From Blumeriella jaapii (taxonomy: Eukaryota > Ascomycota > Leotiomycetes > Helotiales > Drepanopezizaceae): a stretch of 64,000 nt of DNA. Positions within the stretch are counted from its first letter, which is position 1; every line of letters begins with the position of its first letter. Both the position numbers and the translations under genes were made by a program. Of this stretch, positions 10,944-21,859 are shown piece after piece. The stretch spans positions 2,046,001 to 2,110,000 of the forward strand of contig VWND01000001.1 of assembly GCA_009599575.1 (NCBI GenBank), written 5' to 3'. The notes under the pieces were generated by a model. The model was not told the origin of the DNA, made no database searches, and worked only from the letters and a program-made list of their open reading frames with translations.

Positions 10944-11342
10944 TTTGGGTTCGGGGTATCTCGAGGACGAAAAGTTGTTGTTGTTGTTGCTTGTGGACAT
11001 GGAAAGAGGCGAGCAGTAGTGGGGTACGAATGCCCCGCGTTCAGCTACGGTTGGATGTTGGATGGCGAAACCACACCGAACGGACGAATCTCGAGGTGAG
11101 CAGAGCCTCGTGAGGGAGCCTGGGCGAGGCATTCGCAGCCGGTACTTTCTTCAATCCAGTCCATATACGAAGTCTGGGAAACGGGCGCGAATCGGAGCAG
11201 CCGCTAGACGGCGTGCCGATGGTTTGTTTACCTCCATCCTCCATCGGGATGTGCACAGAAGACACGAAGTTTCGTCGAGACATCGAAAAGCCGGCCGTGC
11301 AGCGCCGTATCATGTCAACAGTACCGGACGCTTCTCGACAAG
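10944..11342. promoter_or_regulatory. divergent promoter region, dehydrogenase and PI-PLC genes
   Basis: A 399-bp gap between two divergent start codons. No gene seen. A short TTG-repeat tract lies near 10975-10990. Regulatory role is inferred from geometry only. Confidence 0.45.
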
Positions 11343-12764
11343 ATGTCTAGGCCGCGTCTCACCGTCCGAAACCTCACTGGCGTTCCCATCGAACTCCAAG
11401 TGGTAGAGCGCTTCCAGAGCGCGGCTAAAGTCAACAACGGAGCGGGCGCGGCGACCATTACCCGAGTCTTCAGCGGGTTCAAGACGAACCTCAGCCGCCC
11501 ATCATCGGCGCAGCTCGTTGCAAAGTCGGAGAGTTTCAGCAGGCAGGATGTGTCGATAGCAATTGGCCCTTTCGAGAGCAGAACGACCGACATCCAGCCA
11601 GGTGCGGACGAGATCCTGCGCTTGACGATCGAGGCAGATGGCCAGCGATACCGCGTCGATACGCCGACGCGCTCCCAACGCTCCACGCTCCTCTCGCCGC
11701 TGGCGCCAGATCGCCGCCTCGAGTTCACCGCGGTCTATCTCCCGGCGAGCTCCCATCTGACGCTCTACGCGTCGGCGAAGCTCGAGTCCTGGATGAGCAC
11801 GCTCGCGGATGCGACGCCTCTCTCGGCCCTCAGCATCCCCGGCACGCACAACTCCCCCACCCACCACGCCGCCCTTCCCTCGGTCCGCTGCCAGGCCGTG
11901 AGCGTCAGGGAGCAGTTGGACAACGGCGTGCGCTTCCTCGATGTCAGAGTCCAGCTCCAGAACCCCGAGGACCCGTCGCGAGACGGCCTCGTCCTCGTGC
12001 ACGGCGCGTTCCCCGTCTCCCTGACGGGCCACAAGCACTTCCGCGACCTGCTCGACGTGGTGCACGCCTTTCTCGACGCCAATCCCAGCGAAACGGTCAT
12101 CATGTCCCTCAAGCGCGAGGGCATGGGGAAGGCGACGGATCACCAGCTCAGCAAGATCCTGCACACGCATTACACCAGCCACGATGCCTCGCGCTGGTTC
12201 GTCGAGAACCGCATCCCGAGGCTGGGGGAAGCGCGCAAGAAAGTGGTCCTGATCCGCCGCTTCGCGCTCGAAGACTCCCTGAGGGGAGAACACGCTGGCA
12301 CGGGCTGGGCCCTGGACGCCGAAAGCTGGCCCGACAATTGCGCCGATGGGACCTGTGCCAGCGGCGACATCCGCGTGCAGGACTTCTACGAGGTCGGCGA
12401 GCACCAGAACATCCACCAGAAGATCACCTACCTGACCGAGCACTTGGAGAGGGCCGCGCAGACCTTGTGCGCGCGGCCCGGAGACGCCGATGTCGCTGCT
12501 GCGGAGCCTGCGACACAGCCCTTCTTTGTGAACTTCCTGAGCGCCTCGAATTTCTTCAGGCCGAATTGCTGGCCCGACCGGATTGCGGCCAAGGTAAACC
12601 CGTCCGTTGTCGAGTACCTGTGCCGAAGCCATAACCTGACCGAGGCGGGAAAGACGGGACACGGGAGCACTGGCATCGTTGTGTGCGACTGGGTAGGACA
12701 GAATGGAGATTGGGATCTCGTTCGTTGCATTGTAGGTATGAACGCCAAGCTCCAGCTGAGGTAG
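11343..12764 (+). CDS. phosphatidylinositol-specific phospholipase C X-domain protein
   Basis: Single-exon gene, 473 aa. Residues 1-140 form a beta-rich N-terminal part (RPRLTVRNLTGVPIELQV). Residues from about 145 form a small-type PI-PLC X domain with the first catalytic His in SIPGTHNSPTHH, a RFLDVRV strand, the second His in LVLVHGAFP, and DANPSETVIMSLKRE. The product would cleave phosphatidylinositol or GPI by the phosphotransfer mechanism known for this family. No signal peptide or GPI-type tail is obvious, so it may be intracellular. Third-position GC is high, so the opposite strand carries a long spurious ORF. It lacks introns, unlike most neighbours. Confidence 0.87.
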   Translation: MSRPRLTVRNLTGVPIELQVVERFQSAAKVNNGAGAATITRVFSGFKTNLSRPSSAQLVAKSESFSRQDVSIAIGPFESRTTDIQPGADEILRLTIEADGQRYRVDTPTRSQRSTLLSPLAPDRRLEFTAVYLPASSHLTLYASAKLESWMSTLADATPLSALSIPGTHNSPTHHAALPSVRCQAVSVREQLDNGVRFLDVRVQLQNPEDPSRDGLVLVHGAFPVSLTGHKHFRDLLDVVHAFLDANPSETVIMSLKREGMGKATDHQLSKILHTHYTSHDASRWFVENRIPRLGEARKKVVLIRRFALEDSLRGEHAGTGWALDAESWPDNCADGTCASGDIRVQDFYEVGEHQNIHQKITYLTEHLERAAQTLCARPGDADVAAAEPATQPFFVNFLSASNFFRPNCWPDRIAAKVNPSVVEYLCRSHNLTEAGKTGHGSTGIVVCDWVGQNGDWDLVRCIVGMNAKLQLR

Positions 12765-12775
12765 GCGTCCCAGCG

Positions 12776-12863
12776 CGATGGAATTGGATCTTAGCCAGAT
12801 GGGACTGGATGATGGCCAGATAGATTTGGATGATAGCCAGATGGATTTGGATGATGGCCAGAT
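12776..12863 (+). repeat. 21-bp tandem repeat just after the PI-PLC stop
   Basis: Three complete 21-bp units beginning GCCAGAT (12794, 12815, 12836) plus partial copies on both sides. Unit core is TTGGATGATGGCCAGAT with a few substitutions. It lies in the 187-bp gap between convergent genes, so it falls in the 3' UTR or terminator of one or both. Confidence 0.9.
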
Positions 12864-12951
12864 GCCCTCTCTCCGTTGCGCGGGAATTCGACCATGTGTA
12901 TTCTATACAATGGCATGTGTTTACATACTGTACACCAGCTAGCCTTCTTCG

Positions 12952-13986
12952 TTATTCTGCTTTCGTTTCCGCCTTTGCTGGCGCGGACACCCCTTTCTCG
13001 TCATCCTCTAACATGGTCCGTCTCCCTTCCACCGTAAAGTACAGACTCTTCCCGGCACTCTCCAACGTATTCGTAAGATTGGCACCGAATGCTTGCAGCA
13101 TGGCCACCAAGCGGCCCTGCAAGCCCTCCAGCCCACCGTCGATGCCTCCCACCCACTTCGTGCCCTCCGCATCAAACACCTTGCCCTCGACTCTGGCTCC
13201 CAGCAGCAGCAGTTTCTGCAGCCCGCTCTGCACCGCAGGATCGTGCCATCCCGGGCTGGCTTTCCGCGTCGGCGCTTTGAAATCCGGCGAGCTGGGCGCG
13301 AGGATCGTCAGCGCCGTCTTCAAATGCTGCGGCGAGACGTTGGGGAACGTCAACAGCATCAGCGGCCCGGAGAGCAGCGGTGCTAACGCGTGCGCCCTCC
13401 TCCGTTTCACCGCCTCGTGCGCGGCCCTCGACAGCGTGTGCGTGAGACCGGCCTCGTTGTGGATCGGCAACGCAGCAGACGACGCCGTCGACGGATCCCT
13501 CGGATCCAGAGTCGGCGCGGCCTGGTGCCCCGGCGTGTAATACTCCACCACTCTCAGCGCGGCCGCGAAAACCCCCGTCTGTATGATCTGGATCTTGATC
13601 CCGTCCGCGAGATGCTCCGCTGGCTGCCCAGCCGCCACCCGAGCGTCGTCGACTTTCTGGAGCGCTTTGGAGAGCTCGCGCCGGAGGCCGACCCATTCCA
13701 TGGATTTCAGGTTGTTATGCTGGAATAGGAGCATGAGGGGCGTGGATCGCAGGAGCGACGCGTATTGGCGCAGGAGTTGCGATTTGCGGAACTCGGGAGG
13801 CTTGTAGGAGGGCGGTTGGGTAGAGGGATAGCGGGCGATGGGAGGTGAGGATTGGGTCATCTGCTCGTGCGATGCCGCGGGCGTGATAGCTGCTGCGGTG
13901 GCATATTGACGGTGCACTCGAAGAGGGCGTTTGGAGCGGATGAGGGATGCAATGGCCTTTGAGGGCGGGTGTATTCGAGAGGGCAT
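12952..13986 (-). CDS. MRPL11: mitochondrial large-subunit ribosomal protein uL10m
   Basis: Mitoribosomal L10-family stalk protein (yeast MRPL11/YmL11). The N-terminus is Arg/Ser-rich and short on acidic residues (MPSRIHPPSKAIASLIRSK), as expected of a matrix-targeting presequence. The diagnostic segment is RKSQLLRQYASLLRSTPLML followed by LFQHNNLKSMEW. The C-terminal tail is Lys/Glu-rich. I chose ATG 13986 because a possible 5' UTR intron (donor GTCAGT near 14055, acceptor AAAG just before 13986) would remove the two upstream in-frame ATGs (14007 and 14001). Length is 344 aa. It is divergent from TRP4. Confidence 0.88.
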   Translation of the reverse strand: MPSRIHPPSKAIASLIRSKRPLRVHRQYATAAAITPAASHEQMTQSSPPIARYPSTQPPSYKPPEFRKSQLLRQYASLLRSTPLMLLFQHNNLKSMEWVGLRRELSKALQKVDDARVAAGQPAEHLADGIKIQIIQTGVFAAALRVVEYYTPGHQAAPTLDPRDPSTASSAALPIHNEAGLTHTLSRAAHEAVKRRRAHALAPLLSGPLMLLTFPNVSPQHLKTALTILAPSSPDFKAPTRKASPGWHDPAVQSGLQKLLLLGARVEGKVFDAEGTKWVGGIDGGLEGLQGRLVAMLQAFGANLTNTLESAGKSLYFTVEGRRTMLEDDEKGVSAPAKAETKAE

Positions 13987-14280
13987 CCTTTGCGCGACCA
14001 TCAGCAAGGCTTCAAGGATAGTGGGGATTGCGGCAAGGCAAATTGAGTTGACTGACCTGGTGCGACTGGGCGTGATTCTCTCCTGGGACGTTGATGCTTG
14101 AGAGATAAAAATATTCCCACTGAAATGTTCGAATGAGGTTAAGCGTGGTTCCCCTCAACCGACCACCAAACGAGGCTTCCAATGTTGAATCCTCCCCTCT
14201 GACTACAGGTGCCGTTCTCCAATTCTTTTCTTTCTTCTTGTTGATTTCGGAATCGGTCAGCAGAGAGACAAAAAGAGAAC

Positions 14281-15587
14281 ATGGATTCAGAAAACAATGA
14301 GCCGACTGCCCCCGAAACCATTTTGATCACTCCGTTGCTGAAACGATTATGGCCGGAACCCGCTCACAACAATGTCACCGCGGACGAGATTGCCTTTGCG
14401 GTTTCTCATATTTTCACAGATCAATTGTCTCCAGTACAGACCGGAGCACTTCTCACGTGTCTGCATTTCACCGGATGGGACAGGAGAGCGGATATTATTG
14501 CGAAATGTGCTGCTACGATGAGAGAAGCCGCTTCTCGGATTGATAGAGTCGCTTTAGAAGAAGTGATCAAGGCACAGGGTCGGCCTGAAGGAGGGTATCA
14601 AGGCGGTCTTGTAAGTTTGAGTAGCAGACTCGCAAGAGACGTACTGATCAGCCGAAGTGCGACATTGTTGGTACGGGTGGTGATTCGCATCACACGTTCA
14701 ACATTTCCACCACCTCGTCCATCCTGGCCTCTTCGTTACTCCTCATGAGCAAACACGGAAACAAGGCCTCTACCTCAAAGTCGGGATCAGCAGACTTGCT
14801 AATGTGCACAAAACCTACGGCTCCGAATCTACAAGCCGTCACTCCAGACACCCTCGCGCAAATCTACAGAAAGAGCAATTACGCATTCTTGTACGCACCC
14901 GTCTTTCACCCAGGCATGAAGTACGTAGCTCCAATCCGGAAAGAGCTCGGCTGGAGAACGATCTTCAACCTACTCGGGCCCCTTGCAAACCCCGTCGAAG
15001 GCAACATCGAGGCCCGTCTGCTGGGAGTAGCCCGCCGAGGCATCGGACCCGTGTTCGCGGAAGCACTGCGGATGGGTGGCGCCAGAAAGGCAATGGTTGT
15101 CTGTGGTGAAGAGGACCTTGATGAGATCAGTTGCGCGGGTCAGACGTACTGCTGGAGATTGGTCGATCGGCCCACGCATTCGGATGTAGCGGCGTCCCCG
15201 GACAACGTTGACATTGAAAGCTTCACAATCTCAGCCTCGGATTTCGGTCTTCCGGCTCATGCTCTCGAGGATGTATCGCCTGGGAAAGAGCCCCATGAGA
15301 ACGCCGCTATCCTGACGGACTTGCTGATGAACCGACTTGCGCGGGACAACCCGATCCTCGAATTCGTCCTCATGAACACCGCGGCTTTGTTTGTTGTATC
15401 CGGCATTTGTGATGCAGAAACTAGTGACATGGGGCATGGTGACGACGGAAAGGTCATCACAGAGCGTGGCCCCGGCGGTGGAAGATGGAAGGAGGGTGTG
15501 AGGAGAGCGAGATGGGCCATTGAGAGTGGAGAAGCCTGGAGACAGTGGAGGTACTTTGTAGAAGCTACGAATAGCTTCAACATCTAG
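14281..15587 (+). CDS. TRP4: anthranilate phosphoribosyltransferase (TRP4)
   Basis: Transfers phosphoribose from PRPP to anthranilate, the second committed step of tryptophan synthesis. Exons are 14281-14610 and 14658-15587 (intron 47 nt), 419 aa. The intron interrupts the protein just before the PRPP-binding loop DIVGTGGDSHHTFNIST. Downstream motifs are KHGNKASTSKSGSADLL, the anthranilate-site region FAPVFHPGMKYVAPIRKELG (here FLYAPVFHPGMKY), FNLLGPLANP and DEISCAG. All catalytic motifs are present and the length is normal, so the gene looks functional. The 294-bp divergent promoter is shared with uL10m. Confidence 0.95.
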
Positions 15588-17225
15588 GTTGTAGTACAGC
15601 CGATCAAAGCAATGATTTCCGAGGCAGATAACAAGCGACTCCAGAGCTCGAAAGGGTCTTCTTTCGTCCTGACGTGCCCTTACCAATTCATCAGTGCGCT
15701 CAAAATCCAGTAGTCAAGTTGGGTTTTCTTTTGATCTCGAGCGGTAGGTGATCTTAGCCCAGAGCAGCAAAGCAGAGCGCGGCAATTTTCTCGCTTCGCT
15801 TCTTACAGCTGTTGTCCTACCACCCGTCTCGCTCCAAGGTCACGGGGTCTTTGCTTCAGCACTGAGTGAGTGTTCGTTGTTTACTTGGAGCCTCCAATGC
15901 ATCTCGTATCGAACTTTCTTCTGCAACAAAGCGAGGAAGGACTCAACATGGGTACACTCGTTTTGTGTCAAAAGCAAACCAAACCACACGACTCGGCCCA
16001 ATGAAGAATGACGTGTATGGATGGGCATTGATTTTGGGGGTGTGTGAAAGGGAAGGGGAGGTGAGGTGGGGCCAAGTGATTATAAGATGCCTCGCTGTAC
16101 TGTACAACTTGCAACGATAGCAACTGGCTTGGTACGACAATGGCGCGGGAAAGAAGTGCAATCATCAAATGAATCGGCCATATCTCTAATTACGTGTTTG
16201 TGTGTTTCCTTCACAACATTTCCATGTGTCTATGCGACAGTCATGTCAATCAAAATCTACCCTCCTACTCTACTCATCCACTGACTCATTCGCCGCTACA
16301 TATTCCACACGCCTTCACGCCGTAACGGCATTGCTACTTCGAGCTTCCTGAAAATCTTCTAACAAGTCGTATTTACTATGTATTTAATCGTACTTTGTTT
16401 AAAGAAAGAAGAAGCCACTCACTCTGCCCCCCTTCCACTTTCCCAAACCCAATTGAAAGATGTAAAAGGCCATAGAAAAGTACCCGTAAGCCAGTGACGA
16501 ACAGTCGAGAGCAAACAGAGCGTTGAGAACGTCGTAGCTAAAGAGGAAAATTTCCTTTCGCTGGTGAAAAGCTATCTGGACACTTGTACGAAGATGATAT
16601 GTGGCTTTCTTTGCACCGTTCTGGAGCAGTTAGAAGGTTTTCAGGAAGCTCGATTTATCTTGCAACACCGGTACTGTTGGAAGTGCGGTGAGTGCTCTGC
16701 GGACGCGGTAACAATTGACAGCTGAGTTGTCAGGTCGTGACCTTGTTTTTAGAAAGAGCTTGAAGGTCTGACGAGCTAGCGTGGATAGTCAATAGCCCAC
16801 CAAAGTAACCGGTCAATGAAATCATTAGATCGAAAGAAAAACAAGTCAAGATAGGCAAAGAAGCATGGGGCAGGCAATGTATCTGTAGAAGACTTCGCTG
16901 TATGTTTTTCCCGTCCTCCTCCAGAAGCAAACAAATATTCTGAGGCATTTCCCAACAGGAAGTTTCGGCCTACTCATCACACCGGGCTGTCCTAGAAAAT
17001 TGGCCCCAGGCCATGTTTTGGCGATGAAGACGTGGAAGAATCGACGCTATGTTATACATGAGCTTGACCGAACACCATAGATTCGAGAACTTCTGAAGTC
17101 GGACGAACCATGCAGCCAGCTCGCCAGAAAACGCTTCGAGGCCAGTCACTATTGCCGAATTTGTTGTAGCTCCCCCGAATAAGGTCTCAAACAGCACGAC
17201 TCCAGCACCTGGGCCCAGCAGCTAA
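15588..17225. other. 1.6-kb region without a confident gene
   Basis: Two short minus-strand open stretches are protein-like but could not be joined into a model: 17197-16970 (starts MLFETLFGGATTNS) and about 16570-16420 (hydrophobic, contains AYGYFSMAFYIFQLGLG). The first continues upstream in frame across a TAG at about 17222-17224. They could be remnants or exons of a membrane protein. TACTGTAC occurs once near 16097. Nothing else is seen. Confidence 0.4.
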
Positions 17226-17789
17226 TCATAGGCCGAGCCACGACCCGTTGCTGCAAACATAGCATTGACCCAGAAAGTCGCGACCACATCTTGGACACCT
17301 ATCCAGCATGTCAAAATTCTTGTAAAGTCCTGCAGTAAGGGGACATGACAAAAATAGAATATCGCTATCTGAAGCCGTGGAGAATGTACTCACTTATCTG
17401 GTGTCTTTACTTCCTTTGGTGGTGTTTTCGACGGGGTTTTGACATCGGTGTTCGGATCCGGCTTGGGCTCACCATCTGATGGGTTCGTGGGAGTTTTTGA
17501 GTCTATCTTCGATTTGCTTCTCCGCGGATGTACTTGCACTAGGTGCAGGTCAATAGTGTTCGATAAATGTCGTAATGGCAGAATCAGGATCTAGTGATAT
17601 TTGTGAGCGAAGATGCCTACCTGCTCTTCCTTTGATTTGGCTCGAATTCTCGGCAGAAGTCGCCGTTTCTGCCTTGGTCTCATTCTCTCTGCTGCCACCG
17701 GCGCTGGATCTGAGCAGTCTGTTAGGTGCGGTTTCGACGAGCTCTGGCAACTCCTGGTTCTCAGTTGAGAAAGTTCTCGATGGCGCCAT
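17226..17789 (-). CDS. small hypothetical protein with C-terminal Cys4 motif
   Basis: Manual model, not a recognised family. Exons on the minus strand: 17789-17621, 17538-17394 and 17298-17226, giving 128 aa. The N-terminal part is Ser/Glu/Thr-rich (MAPSRTFSTENQELPEL). The middle is Pro/Lys-rich with TPSKTPPKEVKTP. The last exon supplies CPRCGRDFLGQCYVC, a CX2C-X7-CX2C motif suited to one zinc ion, then SNGSWLGL and stop. Introns are 82 and 95 nt with GTAGGC/GTGAGT donors. If intron 2 is retained, the protein simply ends at TPDK. A different acceptor gives a hydrophobic tail instead. Function unknown; the splice choice is the main doubt. Confidence 0.4.
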
Positions 17790-18370
17790 TTTGACCTGAA
17801 TTATTTCCTGAGCTGTGTGGGTGCAGAGGACAAGACTCCTTGTTGATGGCTCCTGATATGCCCGTGATAGTGTCGGGTATTTGTATTGCTCCCTGTCGAA
17901 GACGTTCCTATGTACCTGTTGCTGAATGATGTTACCGGTATTGTGGACGAGTTTATCGCTGATTCGAAAGCGGGTGAAGGTGCGGCTTCCTCTTATTAAT
18001 CAGAAAGACAGTGCAGGCTGATTGAATTGGCGCTGGAGTATAATGTTGGTAAGTTATAAGCTTGAATGAATCTTTGATCGAGATCGAATCCTCCTGAGTC
18101 GAGGGACTGCTTTTGTGTCACCTGTCGCCACAACTGTACAAGGAAGTCACGACTGTCACTTGCGGCTGCACCTCCCACTCAGTTCCCGAAATCGCCAAAA
18201 GTCACAGGTCGGCTCCACCCGAGAGAGTGCAAGCTTGTTGAATACACCTTTTTGGCGTGCCTGTTGCATTCATGAATTACACCTAGCAATCTTTGATAAC
18301 TGCCCATTGTGTCCCCAGCCATGCATCGCCACCAACAGAAAAGACCAGACCGTACCGCAAACCGAGCCGT
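17790..18370. other. intergenic region
   Basis: Separates two minus-strand genes and holds the promoter of the small Cys-motif gene and the 3' UTR of RPL13. No gene or repeat of note. Confidence 0.5.
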
Positions 18371-19177
18371 TTACTTCTTAGCAGCAGCAGCCTCGTCGGC
18401 CTTCTCCTTCGCCCGCTTCTCACGGATACCCAGGTATCTCTGCTCACTTCTCGCATCCCTCAACTTTCTGTAGGCACCACCCTCGACTGGCGATGGCTTC
18501 TCGCTCGTCTTGATCTCCGAGAAACCAGCAGCAGTGTTGGCAATTGGCAGACCAAGCTTAACGCGGGAAACGGTGTTCTTGACGGCCGAGACATCCTCCT
18601 TGGAAGCATCACCCTTCTTGTGTTGACCCAACTTACGGGGGAAGAGGATGAGGCGGGCTTGGTAGGCCTTCAGGCGCTCAACGTTGACGGCGAGAGATTC
18701 GTTGGAGAGGTTTTGGCGGCGGGGGTCAACGGAGATGCCGATCGTGGGTGCGAGCTTGCGGGCGATTCCAGCTTCCTGTATGATGTCAAGACCCTTTCCC
18801 CGGCCTGTCTGTAGCAGAAATTCCTACCTTCAACTCAGCGAGAGTGAAACCACGGCCAGCTCGTACACGGCGGTTGTACTTGATGGTTGGGCATCGGACA
18901 ATCGGTCTCAACTTGTCGACTGGGCGAGGGGCGACAGCTGCAGCCTTGGAGAGGCGGGCATTGCGACGTCTAAGCTTTCGGCCGGGCTACACATATGCGT
19001 TAGAGACCGTCCTGTTTTTGAGGTCCACGCGAGCGTATTACCTGGTCGAAATGAACTCGGACTCGTCGTTGCCAATCCTTGCGGAAATCTGGGGACCATC
19101 AGCATGTTACTCGGGTCGCAGATGGAATGGAAACACCCACGGTTGTGCGGGATCTGTTGGTTGTGCTTAATCGCCAT
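18371..19177 (-). CDS. RPL13: 60S ribosomal protein eL13
   Basis: Cytosolic large-subunit protein. Four exons on the minus strand: 19177-19141, 19088-19042, 18986-18828 and 18775-18371, giving 215 aa, the normal length. Splicing joins [12 protein letters not shown] to [16 protein letters not shown], then [34 protein letters not shown] and [14 protein letters not shown]. The C-terminus is Lys/Ala-rich ([11 protein letters not shown]). The intron-rich 5' half is typical of fungal ribosomal protein genes. Identification is secure. Confidence 0.95.
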
Positions 19178-21183
19178 TTTGTCGAGTTGCGATCAAGTGG
19201 TCGTTGTTGTCGTTGAAGTCGGAAGTTGAGCGCGAAATTCCAAGCCCACAATGGGGATTTTCCAATTCTTTGTGGGTTACCTTAGCGTTAATCAGGTGAC
19301 CTTGTGGGGCAGTTTGTCCCGGGCTCAAGAGAGCAGTGGACCTTGGATTTAGAGACTAACCAACCTACTGTACATACAGTAATGTTGATGCCCGGTTGGG
19401 GCTTTACAGTCGCTTCAAATAAATCTTCTGCTGTTCTGCACCACTACCATAGTAGACACTATTGTCAAGGTACAAACTGTAGATTATTGAAAGATGGGGT
19501 AGAAATCTCGCCCATGTCACCTGATTTACACCACCTAGTAGCTGTGGCGCAATTCAATCAAACCCAACCTTTGAAGTTAAGACTAAAATCGGCTGTAAAA
19601 TAGAAAAATGTAAGAGAGATTATTTTTCATTACGTCGCAAAAGTTTGGATTATGTTTTCCATTTACAGTAAGAATCGATGTTGGGCTTGAGCAAAAGACT
19701 TTCTAGCCGCATTGCTGCCTTGCTTGCGTGCCTGAGCAGCTGCCCACTTAGCGAACCAATCATGCACTACCTACTAAGTCACATGACTGCTCTAGCGTAC
19801 ACTAGCGCCGCTTCCACAGTCTGCAGGCTATAAAAGCTCGCCGCCATCCAGCTTTACTTCTTTTTTTTCTTTTCCTCTTCATACTTACCTTCTTGGGAAC
19901 ATGGCGCTCATGAATGCCGGTGTTCACAGTACGAGACCTCCATTGCACAGCGGGGCGTTGAGAACTGTCAGCTATCCTTCGGGGTCGCTGCCGGGGGAAT
20001 TTTTGATTGCATCCTCTTTTCATTGGGATCTGGGCTTCGTGCTTGGACTTGAAGAAGAAAGACTTTTGAGGTTATCGCCATGTTGGAAATGTGTCATGGG
20101 AATGGTGCTGTCGGTCCGTATCTATTCCATCCAGGTTCCTATGTAATGTATGTACTGCATGTACTGTACAGTATCTACGTACCTACTATCATCATACGTC
20201 GACGTGCTGCGAACATTCACGCAGTCACGATACGATGTATCTGGCAGGTCGAATGCCAGAGTGCCCCGTGTCAATTTCAAGACTGCCCTTCAATCTCAAA
20301 GGCACGAAACTGCTCAGTCCGCGGATTTCACGATTGATCGTGCCGGCCCTCAGCTCAATACCTGTACGTGGTGCCTGGTATGAACCTTCATCGATTGCAG
20401 TCAATCTCTCTATCTTCTGAGGCAGAGCGAGCTGGTGGTAGTCGAAGAAGTCTGGAGAGCCCAAATTGAGTGACCGACGCGCAGCAACCTCGAAGAGATT
20501 CTCCTTACCGGCCATCCGAGACCTTTTTCTCTTTTTACAGTACTGTAAATACCACTACGCACAGCCAACCACGATCCTGCCTGTCGGGCATAAGAATAGA
20601 GAGCATATCCAGGAGGATCGCGATAGCATGGAAAAGGTGGAAAACCTCTAGAGACACGGTAGATCGACCATCGAAAACACGGTACAGCGCCTTCGAGATA
20701 ATCGCTCTGCTAGCAAGACCGATTCGACGGTTTTATTGCGATCAAGACGACGGAGGATAGGTTAGAATATTTGGTATATTCCAGATGCGAGCAAAGGGCG
20801 AGCAAAGGGCGGCATACCAATGTACTGTACACTATATGAATGACAACCCTGCTAGAGACAGAGACAACTCCTTCCGAGATTTCTGGAACTTGAGCAAGCT
20901 CGCAGCTCCGTATCATTACCAAAGGCACAGGCAGATAGGAAAATTAGAACAAGATCTCATGTCTTTTGACCGCCTAGGCCGCCCGCCCTTCTTCAAAACT
21001 CCTCAGCTTCTCCAGGCATCTCGACCATCCAGTCAGAGATCACACACGTGATTCAGGCGCGCGTCTCCCAAACTTGTCGCGAGTTGATCGATCATCAAAG
21101 CTCCTTTCGAACCACACTCATTCACACCCACGACAGCACACAATCACGATCACAGCCGGGAGATTATTCGGAGTCTTGCAATC
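19178..21183. other. 2-kb gene-free region
   Basis: Contains the RPL13 promoter (CT-rich near 19860) and TACTGTA/TACAGTA tracts near 20155-20175, at 20536-20547 (TACAGTACTGTA) and near 20820. A 96-codon minus ORF (20515-20225) has no recognisable features and I do not call it. The last 150 bp are the DPM3 leader. Confidence 0.5.
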
Positions 21184-21694
21184 ATGACGCGAGCGCAACA
21201 AACCGTGTCAATTGGGCTTTTGGTGACCTCCGTATGCACTTGACTCCTATCCACCCCTCGTCACAGCGGCTGATACAATCCAGCTATATCTTGCCCTCTA
21301 CCTTCAACTTATTCCTCTGCCAGCTTTGATCTCGGAAGAAATAATCCCAGTCGTACGTCATGTCTGCTCCCCAGCTCGCTGGTCCATCTGGCTACGAGTC
21401 CTTTGAGTCGAAGGGCGTTCTACCCCCGAGAACACCATCCCCACCTCCTACAGAACCAGTTGCCGAGGCGGCGTTTCTGCCTCACTGGGGTTTTCCAAAT
21501 GTCAGACGATTTTTGGCTAATTTGTTCCCTAGCTGCCGTTCTGGGCTCTTGTCTCCTTCGGTGCCTACCTCCTTTTCAAGCTCGGGTACGGCGTCTTCAC
21601 GTTCAACGATGTACCCAAGGCACACGCAGAACTCATGAAGGAGATTGATCTTGCGAGGGCGGATTTGAGGACCAAGGGCGTGGACGTCGACTAG
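21184..21694 (+). CDS. DPM3: dolichol-phosphate mannosyltransferase subunit 3
   Basis: Small ER-membrane subunit that anchors and stabilises the Dpm1 catalytic subunit, which makes dolichol-phosphate-mannose for N-glycans, O-mannose and GPI anchors. Exons: 21184-21231, 21284-21352 and 21533-21694, giving 92 aa. The sequence starts MTRAQQTVSIGLL. It has two hydrophobic spans (LYLALYLQLIPLP and VLPFWALVSFGAYLLFKLG), then GVFTFNDVPKAHAELMKEI and a short coiled tail ending GVDVD. This matches the family throughout. Intron 2 (180 nt) is longer than the neighbours' introns and holds an unrelated open frame. It converges with the OXLD1-like gene. Confidence 0.93.
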
Positions 21695-21859
21695 ATACGC
21701 GACCACCGCGTGGGCGGAATGCTGTGGCACCAGCTTAGGAGGAGATCTATTGATGATATGCTCTCCGAGGACATGGCGTGGCGCATAGGCATAGAGAACA
21801 TGCATGGCATTCTTCGCGTTCTTCCAACTTCTGTTGGTATCATGTACAGCCAGCCAGAC

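Noticed and set aside
11502..12662. 386-codon open frame antisense to the PI-PLC gene
   Set aside because: It is a shadow of GC-rich codon use; the plus strand has the catalytic motifs and the antisense product has no family features.
20225..20515. 96-codon minus-strand frame
   Set aside because: No recognisable motif, no splice context and no supporting features.
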